DNA from: Desulfitobacterium chlororespirans DSM 11544 | Lineage (GTDB): Bacteria > Bacillota > Desulfitobacteriia > Desulfitobacteriales > Desulfitobacteriaceae | Length of the DNA: 64,000 bases | Direction: 5' to 3' | Assembly (NCBI RefSeq): GCF_900143285.1 | Contig: NZ_FRDN01000010.1 | Location: forward strand, 186,001-250,000 | Shown: positions 43,523 through 53,043 of the stretch, piece by piece | How the letters are laid out: the number at the start of each line of letters is the position of its first letter | Position numbering within the stretch: the first letter of the stretch is position 1 | Notes under the pieces: generated by a model | What the model was told of the DNA's origin: nothing | The model's input: only the letters and a program-made list of their open reading frames with translations | Database searches by the model: none | Program-made: the position numbers and the translations under genes

Positions 43523-44210
43523 ACCTTTACTATTAATTGTTGAGGATGATGAGAAAATCAGCAACTTTATTGCGGCTACCTTAACAGCCAATGATTATAA
43601 GGTCATCAGGGCAGCGAAAGGCAAGGATGCCATTTCCCTGACTTCCTCCTATGGTCCGGATTTGATTTTGCTCGATCTGGGCTTGCCGGATCTGGATGGC
43701 ACCGAGGTTTTGAAATCACTGCGGCAATGGACGGGGATACCCATTGTGGTAGTCTCAGCACGTGGCAATGAACAGGAAAAGGTGGAAGCTCTTGATCTGG
43801 GCGCAGACGACTATATCACAAAACCTTTTGGAACTTTGGAGCTGCTGGCCAGAATCAGAACTGCAATCCGGCATAGTCAGAAGAACTTAATGATGAGCCC
43901 CGGAGAGCAGGAAAAAATAGCTGTGGGACATCTTGAGATCGATTATCAGAAAAGACGTATTCTACTTGATGGCCAGGAGGTCCATTTTACCCCCATTGAA
44001 TATAAGATCATGGTTCTGCTGGCCAGAAATATGGGCAAGGTCCTCACCCATGATTTTATCATGAAAGAAGTATGGGGGCCTTATACCAATGAAATCCAGG
44101 CACTGCGGGTCAACATGGCCAATATCCGCAGAAAGATCGAACAAAACCCGGGAGAACCCCGCTATATTGTTACGGAAGTCGGCGTCGGCTATCGCATGAT
44201 GGAAGACTAG
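43512..44210 (+). CDS. KdpE-like OmpR-family response regulator
   Basis: About 232 residues. The receiver domain has IVEDDE, phospho-acceptor Asp in LILLDLGLPDLDG, and TKPF; the winged-helix domain ends in ALRVNMANIRRKIEQNPGEPRYIVTEVGVGYRM. TTG at 43512-43514 is the chosen start: GGAGGGG lies seven bases before it, and the resulting MNNKPLLLIVEDDE fits the family. It overlaps the kinase gene by 11 bp. It likely binds the tandem AATCTTTATGG repeats upstream of the potassium transporter. Confidence 0.9.
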   Translation: MNNKPLLLIVEDDEKISNFIAATLTANDYKVIRAAKGKDAISLTSSYGPDLILLDLGLPDLDGTEVLKSLRQWTGIPIVVVSARGNEQEKVEALDLGADDYITKPFGTLELLARIRTAIRHSQKNLMMSPGEQEKIAVGHLEIDYQKRRILLDGQEVHFTPIEYKIMVLLARNMGKVLTHDFIMKEVWGPYTNEIQALRVNMANIRRKIEQNPGEPRYIVTEVGVGYRMMED

Positions 44211-44228
44211 TACTCTGCAACACTTAAA
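44207..44228. repeat. 22-bp dispersed motif, copy 1
   Basis: Starts CTAGTACTCTGCAACAC and overlaps the response-regulator stop codon. A second copy with 20 of 22 bases identical is at 63964-63985. Confidence 0.5.
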
Positions 44229-44238
44229 ACCCGCCTTG

Positions 44239-44301
44239 AACGGCTGAAATCTATAATTATTCTTTGGTTAAAGGAATAATTGGGATTTCAGCCGTTTTTT
44301 T
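44239..44301 (+). terminator. Terminator of the KdpDE-like operon
   Basis: A 13-bp perfect outer stem (AACGGCTGAAATC with GATTTCAGCCGTT) and an inner ATTATTC/GAATAAT helix, followed by TTTTT. It separates the two-component system from the transporter gene. Confidence 0.88.
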
Positions 44302-44317
44302 ATGAGATTTTCAGCAA

Positions 44318-44339
44318 AATCTTTATGGAATCTTTATGG
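44318..44339 (+). promoter_or_regulatory. Tandem 11-bp direct repeat, candidate response-regulator site
   Basis: AATCTTTATGG occurs twice with no spacer (44318-44328, 44329-44339). An 11-bp head-to-tail repeat is the usual site for OmpR/KdpE-type regulators. It lies about 120 bp before the transporter start. Confidence 0.6.
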
Positions 44340-44459
44340 TCCGGCTAAAAACCTTAATCCTCTCTTTATATGATCGGTGTTATAAATAGAGGCGGAAGTA
44401 AACCTAAGGGTTGCTTGCTTTAGTTGTTGCTTTAAATATAAAAGGAGCTGGCATGAACA

Positions 44460-46286
44460 ATGATCTCTTCCCTCAAGCGTTTCTTAATCGGACGTCCCTT
44501 GAAATCAACAGAGCTGGGAGAGCAAAAACTTAACAAAAAGAAAGCTTTGGCCATTCTGTCCTCAGATGCTTTGTCCTCAGTGGCTTATGGCCCGGAGCAA
44601 ATCCTGATTGTTCTGGCTACAGCGGGAGCAGCCGCCTTTTGGTATTCTCTTCCTCTTGCGGTGGGGGTTTTAATCCTTTTAATGGCTTTGATCTTATCTT
44701 ACCGGCAAATTATTTTCGCCTATCCTCACGGCGGCGGAGCTTATATGGTTTCTAAAAATAATTTGGGGGTCACTCCGGGATTAATAGCCGGAGGCTCTTT
44801 ATTGGTCGACTATATTTTAACAGTAGCTGTCAGTGTCTCCGCAGGCACGGACGCCCTGACTTCGGCCTTTCCTGCCCTGCACGCCCATCATGTGACCATG
44901 GCGGTTTTCTTTGTTGTTCTCCTGACCATTCTTAATTTAAGAGGGGTAACAGAATCTGCTTCTATATTGGCTTATCCGGTCTATTTATTTGTTGTTGCCT
45001 TATTGATCTTGATCGGAGCAGGGGGATACAAGATTTTGACGGGCCAGATCTCACCTGAATTGTCTGCACCTATCGGTACACCTGTCGCAGGATTAAGCCT
45101 TTTTTTGTTGATGAAAGCCTTCGCCTCAGGAAGTTCGGCCTTAACCGGAGTGGAGGCCATCTCCAATGCCATACCGAATTTTAAGGAACCCGCCCCGAGT
45201 AATGCCGCCAAAACCCTGATGGCCATGGGGGGATTGCTGGGAATCCTCTTTTCCAGCATTGTGCTCTTAGGGTATTTCTATGGAATTGCTCCCAGTGAAG
45301 AGGTCACCGTGGTCTCTCAGATCGCTGAAGATGTCTTCGGGCGCAATTACCTCTATTATTTTATTCAAGGAACAACCGCCCTTATCCTGATTCTGGCCGC
45401 CAACACCGGTTACTCAGCCTTTCCCCTTTTGGCGGTTAATCTTGCCAAAGATAAGTTTATACCCAGAATATTCACCATGCGCGGCGACCGCCTTGGTTAC
45501 TCCAACGGCATCATAAGCCTCGGTTTCTTATCCATTCTTTTGATCATTGCATTTAAAGGACGCACCGAGCAACTCATCCCTCTTTACGCAGTCGGTGTCT
45601 TCATTCCTTTTACTTTGTCCCAGACCGGCATGATCGTGAAATGGTTTAAAGAGAGGCCGAAAGGTTGGCTGCCCAAGCTGATCATTAATGCCACAGGCGC
45701 TCTCATCAGTTTCAGTGTGACTTTGATTTTCTTTTTAACAAAATTCCCGCAGATTTGGCCCATTGTCATCTTCATTCCTCTGATGATCTCTATGTTCAGA
45801 AAAATCCGCAGGCATTACGATGAAATAGCGGAAGAACTGCGCATTTCGACAGGAGAAAAGGCGCTGCCGATTCAGGGAAATATTATTATCATCCCCATTG
45901 CCGGGATCACCCGGGTTGTGGAGAACTCCCTCAGCTATGCTCAATCTTTATGCCCACAACAGATCATCGCCGTCCATGTCTCGTTTAATAAAGAGGACCA
46001 AACTAAACTGGAAGAGAAATGGGAAAACTGGCAGACCGGTGTTCGTCTGGTCAGTCTGTATTCCCTGCGCAGGAGCATTATTCAGCCACTGACTAAGTTT
46101 ATTGATTCTGTTGAACGGCGGACGGCGGAAGCCAATTATCAGATTACTGTTCTCATCCCGGAATTCATCCCTAAAAAGGGCTGGCATCATATTCTTCACA
46201 ATCAATCCAGTTTATTGATCCGCACGGCTTTGCTCCATAGAAGAAATGTGGTGGTGACAACGGTGCCCTATCATCTTAAAAAGTAA
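44460..46286 (+). CDS. kimA: KimA-type potassium uptake permease
   Basis: A 608-residue APC-superfamily transporter, the same length as Bacillus subtilis KimA (about 607). It keeps the residues reported for potassium binding: D36 and Y43 (SSDALSSVAYGPEQ) and D117/Y118 (LLVDYIL). About 12 helices are followed by a soluble C-terminal Usp-like domain of 150 residues. KimA imports K+ with protons and in Bacillus is shut by c-di-AMP. ATG at 44460 lies 12 bases after AAGGAG, slightly long. I looked for a ydaO-type c-di-AMP riboswitch in the 250-bp leader and did not recognise one; instead there is a direct-repeat site for the adjacent response regulator. Confidence 0.88.
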   Translation: MISSLKRFLIGRPLKSTELGEQKLNKKKALAILSSDALSSVAYGPEQILIVLATAGAAAFWYSLPLAVGVLILLMALILSYRQIIFAYPHGGGAYMVSKNNLGVTPGLIAGGSLLVDYILTVAVSVSAGTDALTSAFPALHAHHVTMAVFFVVLLTILNLRGVTESASILAYPVYLFVVALLILIGAGGYKILTGQISPELSAPIGTPVAGLSLFLLMKAFASGSSALTGVEAISNAIPNFKEPAPSNAAKTLMAMGGLLGILFSSIVLLGYFYGIAPSEEVTVVSQIAEDVFGRNYLYYFIQGTTALILILAANTGYSAFPLLAVNLAKDKFIPRIFTMRGDRLGYSNGIISLGFLSILLIIAFKGRTEQLIPLYAVGVFIPFTLSQTGMIVKWFKERPKGWLPKLIINATGALISFSVTLIFFLTKFPQIWPIVIFIPLMISMFRKIRRHYDEIAEELRISTGEKALPIQGNIIIIPIAGITRVVENSLSYAQSLCPQQIIAVHVSFNKEDQTKLEEKWENWQTGVRLVSLYSLRRSIIQPLTKFIDSVERRTAEANYQITVLIPEFIPKKGWHHILHNQSSLLIRTALLHRRNVVVTTVPYHLKK

Positions 46287-46330
46287 GTGTAAATCTTAAA
46301 AAATAAGCACAAAACTTGTCAGCCAATCCG

Positions 46331-46359
46331 TTGACTTCCTGGTTCGGAAATGTTAATAT
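46331..46359 (+). promoter_or_regulatory. Promoter of the TetR/ABC-exporter operon
   Basis: TTGACT (46331-46336) and TAATAT (46354-46359) are separated by 17 bp. The -10 lies within the 36-bp palindromic operator, so a bound repressor would block polymerase. Confidence 0.8.
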
Positions 46360-46388
46360 AACATCGTTATATAACGATGTTATATTAA
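46353..46388. promoter_or_regulatory. 36-bp perfect palindrome, TetR operator
   Basis: TTAATATAACATCGTTAT followed directly by its exact reverse complement. It overlaps the -10 box and ends 15 bp before the TetR start. This is the standard arrangement of an autoregulated TetR-type gene. Confidence 0.85.
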
Positions 46389-46403
46389 TTTGGAGGTTAG
46401 AAC

Positions 46404-47024
46404 ATGGTTGACATGGAACAGACGACTCAGCAGCGGATTCTGCAGGCCGCCCAAGAGGAATTTCTGCGCCTGGGCTTTCAGAACTCTTCCCTGCGCTCCA
46501 TCGCCAAAGCCTGCGGCGTAACCACCGGCGCCTTATATGGATATTACTCCGATAAAGACGCTTTGTTTGACGCGCTGGTTCGGGAAGCGGCGGAAACCCT
46601 CTATGATATCTATCTGCGCGCTCATCAGGAGTTCGAGGCGCTGCCGCCGGAGCAGCAGCTTGCGGAGATGACTCAGCAGATCGAGCCGCGGGTATGGGAG
46701 TGCTTTGATTACATTTATGAGCATTATGATGCCTTTAAACTGCTTATTTGCCATGCTGAAGGAACATCTTATGAAAATTATGTCCATCGTATGGCTGAAG
46801 TGGAGGTGCAGAGCTCCTATATCTTCCTTTCCCGTATGGAGAACATGGGGCGGCAGGTCCCCCATATCCCGGATGATCTCAATCATATGCTGGCCAGCGC
46901 TTATCTGACCGGTTTCTTTGAAGTTGTCGCCCACGATATGCCTAAAGAAGAGGCCCGGGAATATATCGGAAGGCTTACTGATTTTTTCAGCGCCGGCTGG
47001 AAAAACCTTTTGGGGCTTGTCTAG
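46404..47024 (+). CDS. TetR/AcrR-family repressor of the ABC exporter
   Basis: 206 residues. The N-terminal helix-turn-helix is RILQAAQEEFLRLGFQNSSLRSIAKACGVTTGALYGYYSDKDALFDALV. GGAGG lies seven bases before the ATG. It is read ahead of two ABC exporter genes from a promoter covered by a 36-bp palindrome, so it most likely represses itself and the exporter until a ligand (drug, siderophore or metabolite) binds. The ligand is unknown. Confidence 0.9.
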   Translation: MVDMEQTTQQRILQAAQEEFLRLGFQNSSLRSIAKACGVTTGALYGYYSDKDALFDALVREAAETLYDIYLRAHQEFEALPPEQQLAEMTQQIEPRVWECFDYIYEHYDAFKLLICHAEGTSYENYVHRMAEVEVQSSYIFLSRMENMGRQVPHIPDDLNHMLASAYLTGFFEVVAHDMPKEEAREYIGRLTDFFSAGWKNLLGLV

Positions 47025-47054
47025 CCCCAAAAAATTTTCCCTATAAGTTAGCGT

Positions 47055-47094
47055 AAGCTAACTATAATTTAAACAAGCTAACTGTAATTTAAAG
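47055..47094 (+). repeat. Tandem 20-bp direct repeat before the exporter genes
   Basis: AAGCTAACTATAATTTAAAC and AAGCTAACTGTAATTTAAAG are adjacent, 18 of 20 bases identical. An extra GTTAGC just upstream makes an inverted repeat with the first copy. It ends 14 bp before the first exporter gene and includes part of its leader. Function unknown. Confidence 0.6.
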
Positions 47095-47108
47095 AGGAGG
47101 AGATTACC

Positions 47109-48851
47109 ATGGATCAAACTAACACACCGGGAGCAGTGGCCCGCCTCAAGGAGTACGCGGGTCCCCACAGGAAAGAGTACGTCCTGTCGGTGCTGCTGGC
47201 CATACTGGGGGTCGCTTGCAGCATGGTCCCCTATTTTGCGGTATCCCAAATGATTTGGGGACTGATTGAGGGAGGGAGTGATTTTAATTGGTATTTAGGC
47301 TGGTGCGCCGTGGCGGCCATCGGTTTTCTGGGCAAGGCTGTGTTTCATAATCTCTCCACGAGTTTATCCCACAAGGCTACTTTTGCGGTGATTTCTGAAG
47401 TGCGGCGGCGTATCGCTCAAAAGCTGACCCGGGTTCCCATGGGCTATGTCCTGGATACTCCCTCAGGAAAGTTCAAAAACAGCATGGTGGAAAAAGTGGA
47501 CAGTATTGAACCGACTCTGGCCCATGTGCTGCCGGAGATGACCTCCAATCTGCTGGTCCCCCTGGCTATTGTGGGTTACCTGTTCGTCCTGGACTGGCGC
47601 ATGGCCCTGATCTCATTGATCACTCTGCCCATTGGCGGGTTCTGCTACATGGGCATGATGAAAGACTATGAAAAGCGCTTTGGGGAGTATGTTGGCGTGG
47701 GCCGGCATATGAACGCCACAGCTGTGGAATATATCAATGGCATTGAAGTGATCAAAGCTTTTGGGCAATCGGCTACTTCCTATAAGAAATTCGCCGATGC
47801 CGTCCATAAGAACGCTACCTATGGACTGGATTGGATGCGGGACGTCCAGCTGTATTTTTCCATGGGCATCGGCATCTGGCCCGCCGTGCTCATCGGGGTC
47901 CTGCCTTTGGGCTGTGTTTTTTACATGAACGGCTCTCTTTCCGGGGCCGATTTCATCACGATCATGATTCTGGCTCTGGGCATTATGGCGCCGCTGCTTT
48001 CCGCGATGTATTACACCGATGATCTTGCCAAAATCAAGGTTATTGTCGGGGAAATCGGCGACATCCTCGATGAACCGGAGCAAATGCGGCCAACGGTTCT
48101 TGCCCGGCTGGACGGTACGGACATCGCGCTCAAAGGCGTTACTTTCGGTTATGGGGAAACGGAGATCCTGCACGGAGTTGATCTGGCCATTCCCGCCGGG
48201 TCTGTAACCGCTCTGGTGGGACCCTCCGGCAGCGGCAAATCCACCATAGCCAAGCTCATCGCCTCTTTCTGGGATGTCAAGGACGGAACCATCTCCATCG
48301 GCGGCGTGGATGTCAGGAACATTCCTGCCCCTCAACTTATGGATAAGATCGCTTATGTAGCCCAGGATAATTTCCTCTTTGATCAGAGCATCCTGGAAAA
48401 TATCCGCCTTGGCCGTCCATCCGCCAGTGATGAGGAGGTGCGGGAGGCGGCAAAAGCCGCCGGCTGCCATGACTTTATTATGGATCTGGCCGACGGGTAC
48501 CACACTGTGGCCGGAGGGGCCGGCGGACATCTCTCCGGAGGTGAACGCCAGCGGATCACCATTGCCCGGGCCATGCTCAAAAATGCCCCCATCGTTATTC
48601 TGGATGAGGCCACAGCCTATACCGACCCGGAGAACGAATCTGTCATCCAGGATGCCGTGGCCAAGCTGGTGGTGGGCAGAACCCTCATCGTCATCGCCCA
48701 CCGGCTCTCCACCATCACGGATTCCGATCAGATTGCCCTGATTGAGAAGGGCCGGGTAGCTGTCCTGGGCACCCATGATCAACTGCTGGAAAGCAGCCCA
48801 TTATATCAGGATCTATGGCGGGCCCACATCAGTGCCAAAGACGTTGCGTAA
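47109..48851 (+). CDS. ABC exporter half-transporter 1 (membrane + ATPase)
   Basis: 580 residues: a six-helix exporter domain (1-310) followed by an ATPase with Walker A GPSGSGKST, signature [10 protein letters not shown], Walker B VILDEAT and the His loop AHRLS. It would pair with the next gene as a heterodimer. Both halves keep the catalytic Glu. The relatives I recognise include the YbtP/Q- and IrtA/B-like siderophore transporters and multidrug exporters; the cargo is not known. AGAGGAGGAG precedes the ATG. Confidence 0.9.
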   Translation: MDQTNTPGAVARLKEYAGPHRKEYVLSVLLAILGVACSMVPYFAVSQMIWGLIEGGSDFNWYLGWCAVAAIGFLGKAVFHNLSTSLSHKATFAVISEVRRRIAQKLTRVPMGYVLDTPSGKFKNSMVEKVDSIEPTLAHVLPEMTSNLLVPLAIVGYLFVLDWRMALISLITLPIGGFCYMGMMKDYEKRFGEYVGVGRHMNATAVEYINGIEVIKAFGQSATSYKKFADAVHKNATYGLDWMRDVQLYFSMGIGIWPAVLIGVLPLGCVFYMNGSLSGADFITIMILALGIMAPLLSAMYYTDDLAKIKVIVGEIGDILDEPEQMRPTVLARLDGTDIALKGVTFGYGETEILHGVDLAIPAGSVTALVGPSGSGKSTIAKLIASFWDVKDGTISIGGVDVRNIPAPQLMDKIAYVAQDNFLFDQSILENIRLGRPSASDEEVREAAKAAGCHDFIMDLADGYHTVAGGAGGHLSGGERQRITIARAMLKNAPIVILDEATAYTDPENESVIQDAVAKLVVGRTLIVIAHRLSTITDSDQIALIEKGRVAVLGTHDQLLESSPLYQDLWRAHISAKDVA

Positions 48852-48863
48852 GGAGGAAATAAG

Positions 48864-50621
48864 ATGATTGGTACCATCCGTAAATTTTTTGCTTTTGCCG
48901 GCAAGCGCGGGAAGCTGATGCAAAAAGGCATTGCTCTGGCCTTGATCAATTCCATCTTTCAGGCCCTGCAGATTCTGGCCCTGGCGGTGGTCTTACAAGG
49001 GATCGTGGAAGGAACTATGACCGCCGAAACAGCCTGGACCTCCTTCGCGATCATGTTCCTCAGTATGCTGGGGGCTATTCTTACCCGGCAGCGAGCCACC
49101 ATGGCCCAAGCTGAGGGCAGCTTCATGATGTGCGCCGACAAACGGACGGAAATCGGCGATCGCCTGAAATACATGCCCATGGGCTATTTCAATGACCACA
49201 GTCTGGGGGCCATCACCGCCGCCGTTACCAACACCATGGAGGACGTACAGGATATCGCCCCCCGGGTCATGGATAAGATCATTCACGGCTATGTCCATGC
49301 CGCCATCATCACTCTGATGCTGCTCTTTTTCGATTGGCGCATCGGTCTGATCATCCTGGCCGGCATCCTGGTGTTCATGGGGGCCAATGGACTGATGCAG
49401 AAAAAATCCCGGGCTATCTCCCCGGCCCGGGTTGCGGCCCAGTCTGCCCTGGTCGGTGCAGTGCTGGAATATGTGCAGGGCATCAGTGTGGTGCGGGCCT
49501 TTAATCTGGCCCAAGCAGCCGGCCATACCCTTGATCAGGCCATCGCTGAATGCGAAAAAAATAATGTGGGCCTGGAGATTGCCTTCATTCCTTATATGTT
49601 CCTGCAAAGCCTGATCCTTAAATTATTCAGTGTCCTGGTGGTGATCGCCGCCCTCGCTTTTTACCTGACCGGCAGCATGACCCTCACCACCTGCCTGCTG
49701 ATGCTGATCTCCGCCTTTATTATTTACAGTCAGCTGGAAACAGCCGGCAGCATGTCCGCTTTGCTGCGCGCTATCGACATATCCATCGACCGGGTGGAGG
49801 AAATTCATCATACCCCGGTGATGGATGAGCTGGGCAAGGATATCCGTCCTCAGCATTATGCTATTGAGGGCAGCAAGGTAAGCTTTTCTTATGACAAGAA
49901 GAAGATCCTGGATGATGTTTCTTTCCGCATTCCTGCCGGAACCACCACGGCGATCATCGGTCCTTCAGGAGGAGGAAAAACCACCTTATGCCATCTCATC
50001 ACCCGCTTCTGGGATGTGGACAGCGGTTCCATCACTTTGGGGGGCAGGGATGTGCGGGATTATACCCTGGATAGTCTGCTGGCCAATTTCAGTATGGTCT
50101 TTCAAAAGGTCTATTTGTTCAACGACACCATTCTTAACAATATCCGTTTCGGAAAGCCTGACGTGACTCTGGAGGAGGTGCGGGAAGCGGCCAAAAGGGC
50201 CCGCTGCGACGGCTTTATCATGATGCTGCCGGAAGGATATGACACTATGGTCGGTGAGGGGGGCGCCACTCTTTCGGGAGGGGAGCGTCAACGGATTTCC
50301 ATCGCCCGGGCCATTTTAAAGGATGCCCCCATCGTCATTCTCGATGAAGCCACCGCCAATGTGGATCCGGAAAATGAAAGCGGGTTGCAGGAGGCTATCG
50401 CCGAAATGACCAAAAACAAGACCATCATTATGATCGCTCACCGGCTGAAAACCGTGCGCAATGCTCAACAGATTCTGGTGCTGGATCAGGGCAGGATCGT
50501 CCAGCGGGGCAACCATGAACAGCTGATGGCCGAGGGCGGGCTGTATGCCGACTTTATCGGCATGCGGTCAGCGGCCGTCGGTTGGAAGCTGGGCCGGATA
50601 ACTGAAGTTTTCAGGCCATAA
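48864..50621 (+). CDS. ABC exporter half-transporter 2 (membrane + ATPase)
   Basis: 585 residues, same layout as its neighbour: membrane domain (1-310), Walker [10 protein letters not shown], signature [10 protein letters not shown], Walker [16 protein letters not shown]. It starts 12 bp after the first half-transporter, behind AAGGAGG. Its 3' end overlaps the convergent chemoreceptor gene by 11 bp, and no terminator is visible between them. Confidence 0.9.
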   Translation: MIGTIRKFFAFAGKRGKLMQKGIALALINSIFQALQILALAVVLQGIVEGTMTAETAWTSFAIMFLSMLGAILTRQRATMAQAEGSFMMCADKRTEIGDRLKYMPMGYFNDHSLGAITAAVTNTMEDVQDIAPRVMDKIIHGYVHAAIITLMLLFFDWRIGLIILAGILVFMGANGLMQKKSRAISPARVAAQSALVGAVLEYVQGISVVRAFNLAQAAGHTLDQAIAECEKNNVGLEIAFIPYMFLQSLILKLFSVLVVIAALAFYLTGSMTLTTCLLMLISAFIIYSQLETAGSMSALLRAIDISIDRVEEIHHTPVMDELGKDIRPQHYAIEGSKVSFSYDKKKILDDVSFRIPAGTTTAIIGPSGGGKTTLCHLITRFWDVDSGSITLGGRDVRDYTLDSLLANFSMVFQKVYLFNDTILNNIRFGKPDVTLEEVREAAKRARCDGFIMMLPEGYDTMVGEGGATLSGGERQRISIARAILKDAPIVILDEATANVDPENESGLQEAIAEMTKNKTIIMIAHRLKTVRNAQQILVLDQGRIVQRGNHEQLMAEGGLYADFIGMRSAAVGWKLGRITEVFRP

Positions 50622-51681
50622 CTCTTAGTTTATCTCCTATGCCTTTGAGCATTTCTAAATTCTGAGACAAGACTTGGGTAGACTTGGCTTGTTCCTGGGT
50701 AATCTCACTGCTGGCTTCCACATTATTCTGGACCTGAACCACGGACTCATGGAATCTGGTCAGCATCTGTTCAATATTCTTTGCCGAGCGGTTGCTTTCA
50801 TCAGCCAGCTTGCGCACTTCTTCGGCAACCACTGAGAATCCCCGGCCGTGTTCCCCGGCACGGGCTGCTTCAATGGCGGCATTCAGTCCCAAGAGGTTGG
50901 TCTGCTGGGCAACCCTGCGCAGGACATCCAATATTTCTGTGATGCCCTCCATCTCCTGGGTGGTTGTTTGGGCAATGGCGGATGATTCCTGACTTGAGGC
51001 GGCAAGCTCCTCTGAAGAGGCGGCCAGCTCCTCAACGAAGGAGGCGGACTGTTCTAAACCGGAATACAGCTCAGCTAACACCTGCTCAAAGCGGTGTGCT
51101 TTTTCCCGTTCTTTTTCCCGCTCCCGTTCCTGGGCCTGGGCTATTTTCAAAGCCTCGTCTATAGATCTTCTCACCGCAAGGGGCCCCGATTCCAACAACC
51201 CCACTACGAACCCCCGCTCCTCGGCGGCAGTGTATCCTCCTTTATCTCCGGCTATGGCTTGAACACCGATTTGCTGCAGCCTCTCCAGGATCATCGGTAT
51301 ATCCCCCAGAGTGTTCCATGGTCTGATATGAATCGTTAAATCGCCCAACCTGAAGTCTGAACTTCCCATAGCCAAAAATCCCCGATGGGCTACCACGCCT
51401 ATTTTCGTCGCCCCTTCGGCAACGAGCCGCTGAACCGCTTCCAGCATCTCATCGATGGTCATGGTCAGCCCAACGATTGGTTTATCGGTATTTTCGCGCA
51501 GCAAATCGACCATCAGCCCCCGGCTGATCATCACATCAATTTGAGGGTTGGCTTTGATAACCTCTTTGCCCTGATCAAAGCTGACAACTTCTATGGGAAA
51601 AGATAAATTTAATGCTTGCCTTGCTTCCTCAGCAATCTGGGCCATACCGGGGGTTAGAGCTACGAAAAAAATGGATTCCAT
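50611..51681 (-). CDS. Soluble chemoreceptor with a PrpR_N sensor domain
   Basis: About 356 residues, no membrane helix. Residues 1-185 match the PrpR N-terminal sensor family ([56 protein letters not shown]...[12 protein letters not shown]), normally found on propionate-catabolism sigma-54 activators. Residues 200-356 form a methyl-accepting signalling domain with the CheA/CheW-contact tip [33 protein letters not shown]. The ATG at 51679-51681 follows GGGAGG; a TTG upstream overlaps the ribosome site. It probably senses a small cytoplasmic acid or CoA-linked metabolite and signals to CheA. No other chemotaxis genes are in the window. Confidence 0.87.
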   Translation of the reverse strand: MESIFFVALTPGMAQIAEEARQALNLSFPIEVVSFDQGKEVIKANPQIDVMISRGLMVDLLRENTDKPIVGLTMTIDEMLEAVQRLVAEGATKIGVVAHRGFLAMGSSDFRLGDLTIHIRPWNTLGDIPMILERLQQIGVQAIAGDKGGYTAAEERGFVVGLLESGPLAVRRSIDEALKIAQAQEREREKEREKAHRFEQVLAELYSGLEQSASFVEELAASSEELAASSQESSAIAQTTTQEMEGITEILDVLRRVAQQTNLLGLNAAIEAARAGEHGRGFSVVAEEVRKLADESNRSAKNIEQMLTRFHESVVQVQNNVEASSEITQEQAKSTQVLSQNLEMLKGIGDKLRVMA

Positions 51682-51846
51682 GAAGTGAATACCTCCCAAT
51701 AATCTTTCTTCAATGTTTTAAGATCACACCCCGTAAACAGATAGATAACCGGACAAAGAATCTGACTATTTAGTATTCTCTTTTATCATGGAAAATCCTT
51801 CGAATTTCTATGTTTTTCTCCGCTCCTAAACTGATTCTGAGGGATG

Positions 51847-53043
51847 CTAACTTTCACTTCTTGAGCTCCCGGGTTTTAATCCCAGGGAAAAAGCGATAAT
51901 TACGATCGACACCGCAGCCAAAACCATCAAGGAAACGGTGAAATTGCCGCCTGTCCGATCGAGGATTGAGCCCAGGGCGGAGGGTCCCATGGTGGTGCCT
52001 AAGTTGGAAGCAATGGTCAGCATCCCCATCCCCATGCCCACTTCGTGGGGTTTAACAGTCTCCGGGAGATGAGCAAATACGAAAACAGGCAGGGGGGCAA
52101 AGCCTATGCCCAAAGCAACTGCCCATAGGGGCAAACCAGGGAAACGAAAGGCCAGTAAAACAAAAGCAAGGAGGATCATGGCGCTCCCGATAAGCAAATA
52201 AGGCTTTTTCCGGCCGGTTTTATCGAAAGCCACCCCGATCACCGGGGCCAGAAAAATGGAGGCCAGCATGATCAAGCTTGTCAAAAATCCGGCCTTTTGG
52301 TTCGCTAAACCGAAGGACTGGTAGAATTGGGGACCAAAGGTAACATAAGCCAAAAGTTGAAAATTAGCTAAAACCCAAATTCCGGCAAGCAGCCAAAGAC
52401 TCCGGCTGCCTCTGAATTTGGGCGCCGGTTCTTTGCTTAAGCCCTTGGCAGCTGCGCCGCCGTCTTTTTGAGGTAAGGAGAGGGCAAAGATCACCAAAAG
52501 GAGAACGACTCCCAAAAAAGCGGCAACACCAAACAAGACCATTCTCCAGCTAAGGAGCTGTCCCAAAGAGCCAAAAAGATTGGCCGCTATGACCGTCCCT
52601 AAGGGAACAGCGATATTAAAAATACCCATGGCAATGCCAATATTCTTTTGGTCAAAAAACATGGTGATTAAGAGAGGCGCCAGGACGACCAGCACCGTCG
52701 CCCCTATTCCCGCCACCAATCTATACACGACCAGGAGCGGAAAAGAGCCTGCTGTAGAAAAGGCTATCAATCCTGCCATCATAATCGCTAGCGCGGCTAT
52801 GATCAACTTTTTCATGTCAAAACGGCTGGCTAAATAAGCCACGATAAAAGGAAGAAAAATTCCGGGAATGGCATAAGCGCCCATTAAAATCCCTGCCTGG
52901 GAGTTAGAAAAGGATACCTCTTTCATAATTTGCTCGAAGAGGGGCGGCAGGGCTTGCAAAGACAAGGCGAACCCGATCATCATAAAAAAAGAAAGTGCTA
53001 ATACCACCCATCGCGATGAGGTCTGAACCTGACGATTAGCCAA
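51847..53043 (-). CDS. MFS transporter, 12 helices
   Basis: 398 residues with 12 predicted helices. An MFS loop after helix 2 reads YLASRFDMKKLIIAALA, and a second in the later half reads FDKTGRKKPYLLIG. The start is TTG at 53041-53043 behind GGAGGAG. It lies between the chemoreceptor gene and another MFS gene. The substrate is unknown; cyanate/nitrate-type and oxalate/formate-type families are equally possible. Confidence 0.8.
   Translation of the reverse strand: MANRQVQTSSRWVVLALSFFMMIGFALSLQALPPLFEQIMKEVSFSNSQAGILMGAYAIPGIFLPFIVAYLASRFDMKKLIIAALAIMMAGLIAFSTAGSFPLLVVYRLVAGIGATVLVVLAPLLITMFFDQKNIGIAMGIFNIAVPLGTVIAANLFGSLGQLLSWRMVLFGVAAFLGVVLLLVIFALSLPQKDGGAAAKGLSKEPAPKFRGSRSLWLLAGIWVLANFQLLAYVTFGPQFYQSFGLANQKAGFLTSLIMLASIFLAPVIGVAFDKTGRKKPYLLIGSAMILLAFVLLAFRFPGLPLWAVALGIGFAPLPVFVFAHLPETVKPHEVGMGMGMLTIASNLGTTMGPSALGSILDRTGGNFTVSLMVLAAVSIVIIAFSLGLKPGSSRSES

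Noticed and set aside
44211-44459. Possible ydaO-type c-di-AMP riboswitch upstream of kimA
   Set aside because: The leader is too short after the terminator and no conserved riboswitch core was recognised; only a terminator and a direct repeat are seen.
47613-48782. 389-codon open frame antisense to the first ABC exporter gene
   Set aside because: It mirrors the high-GC third positions of a clear ABC transporter gene, and its translation has no recognisable domain.
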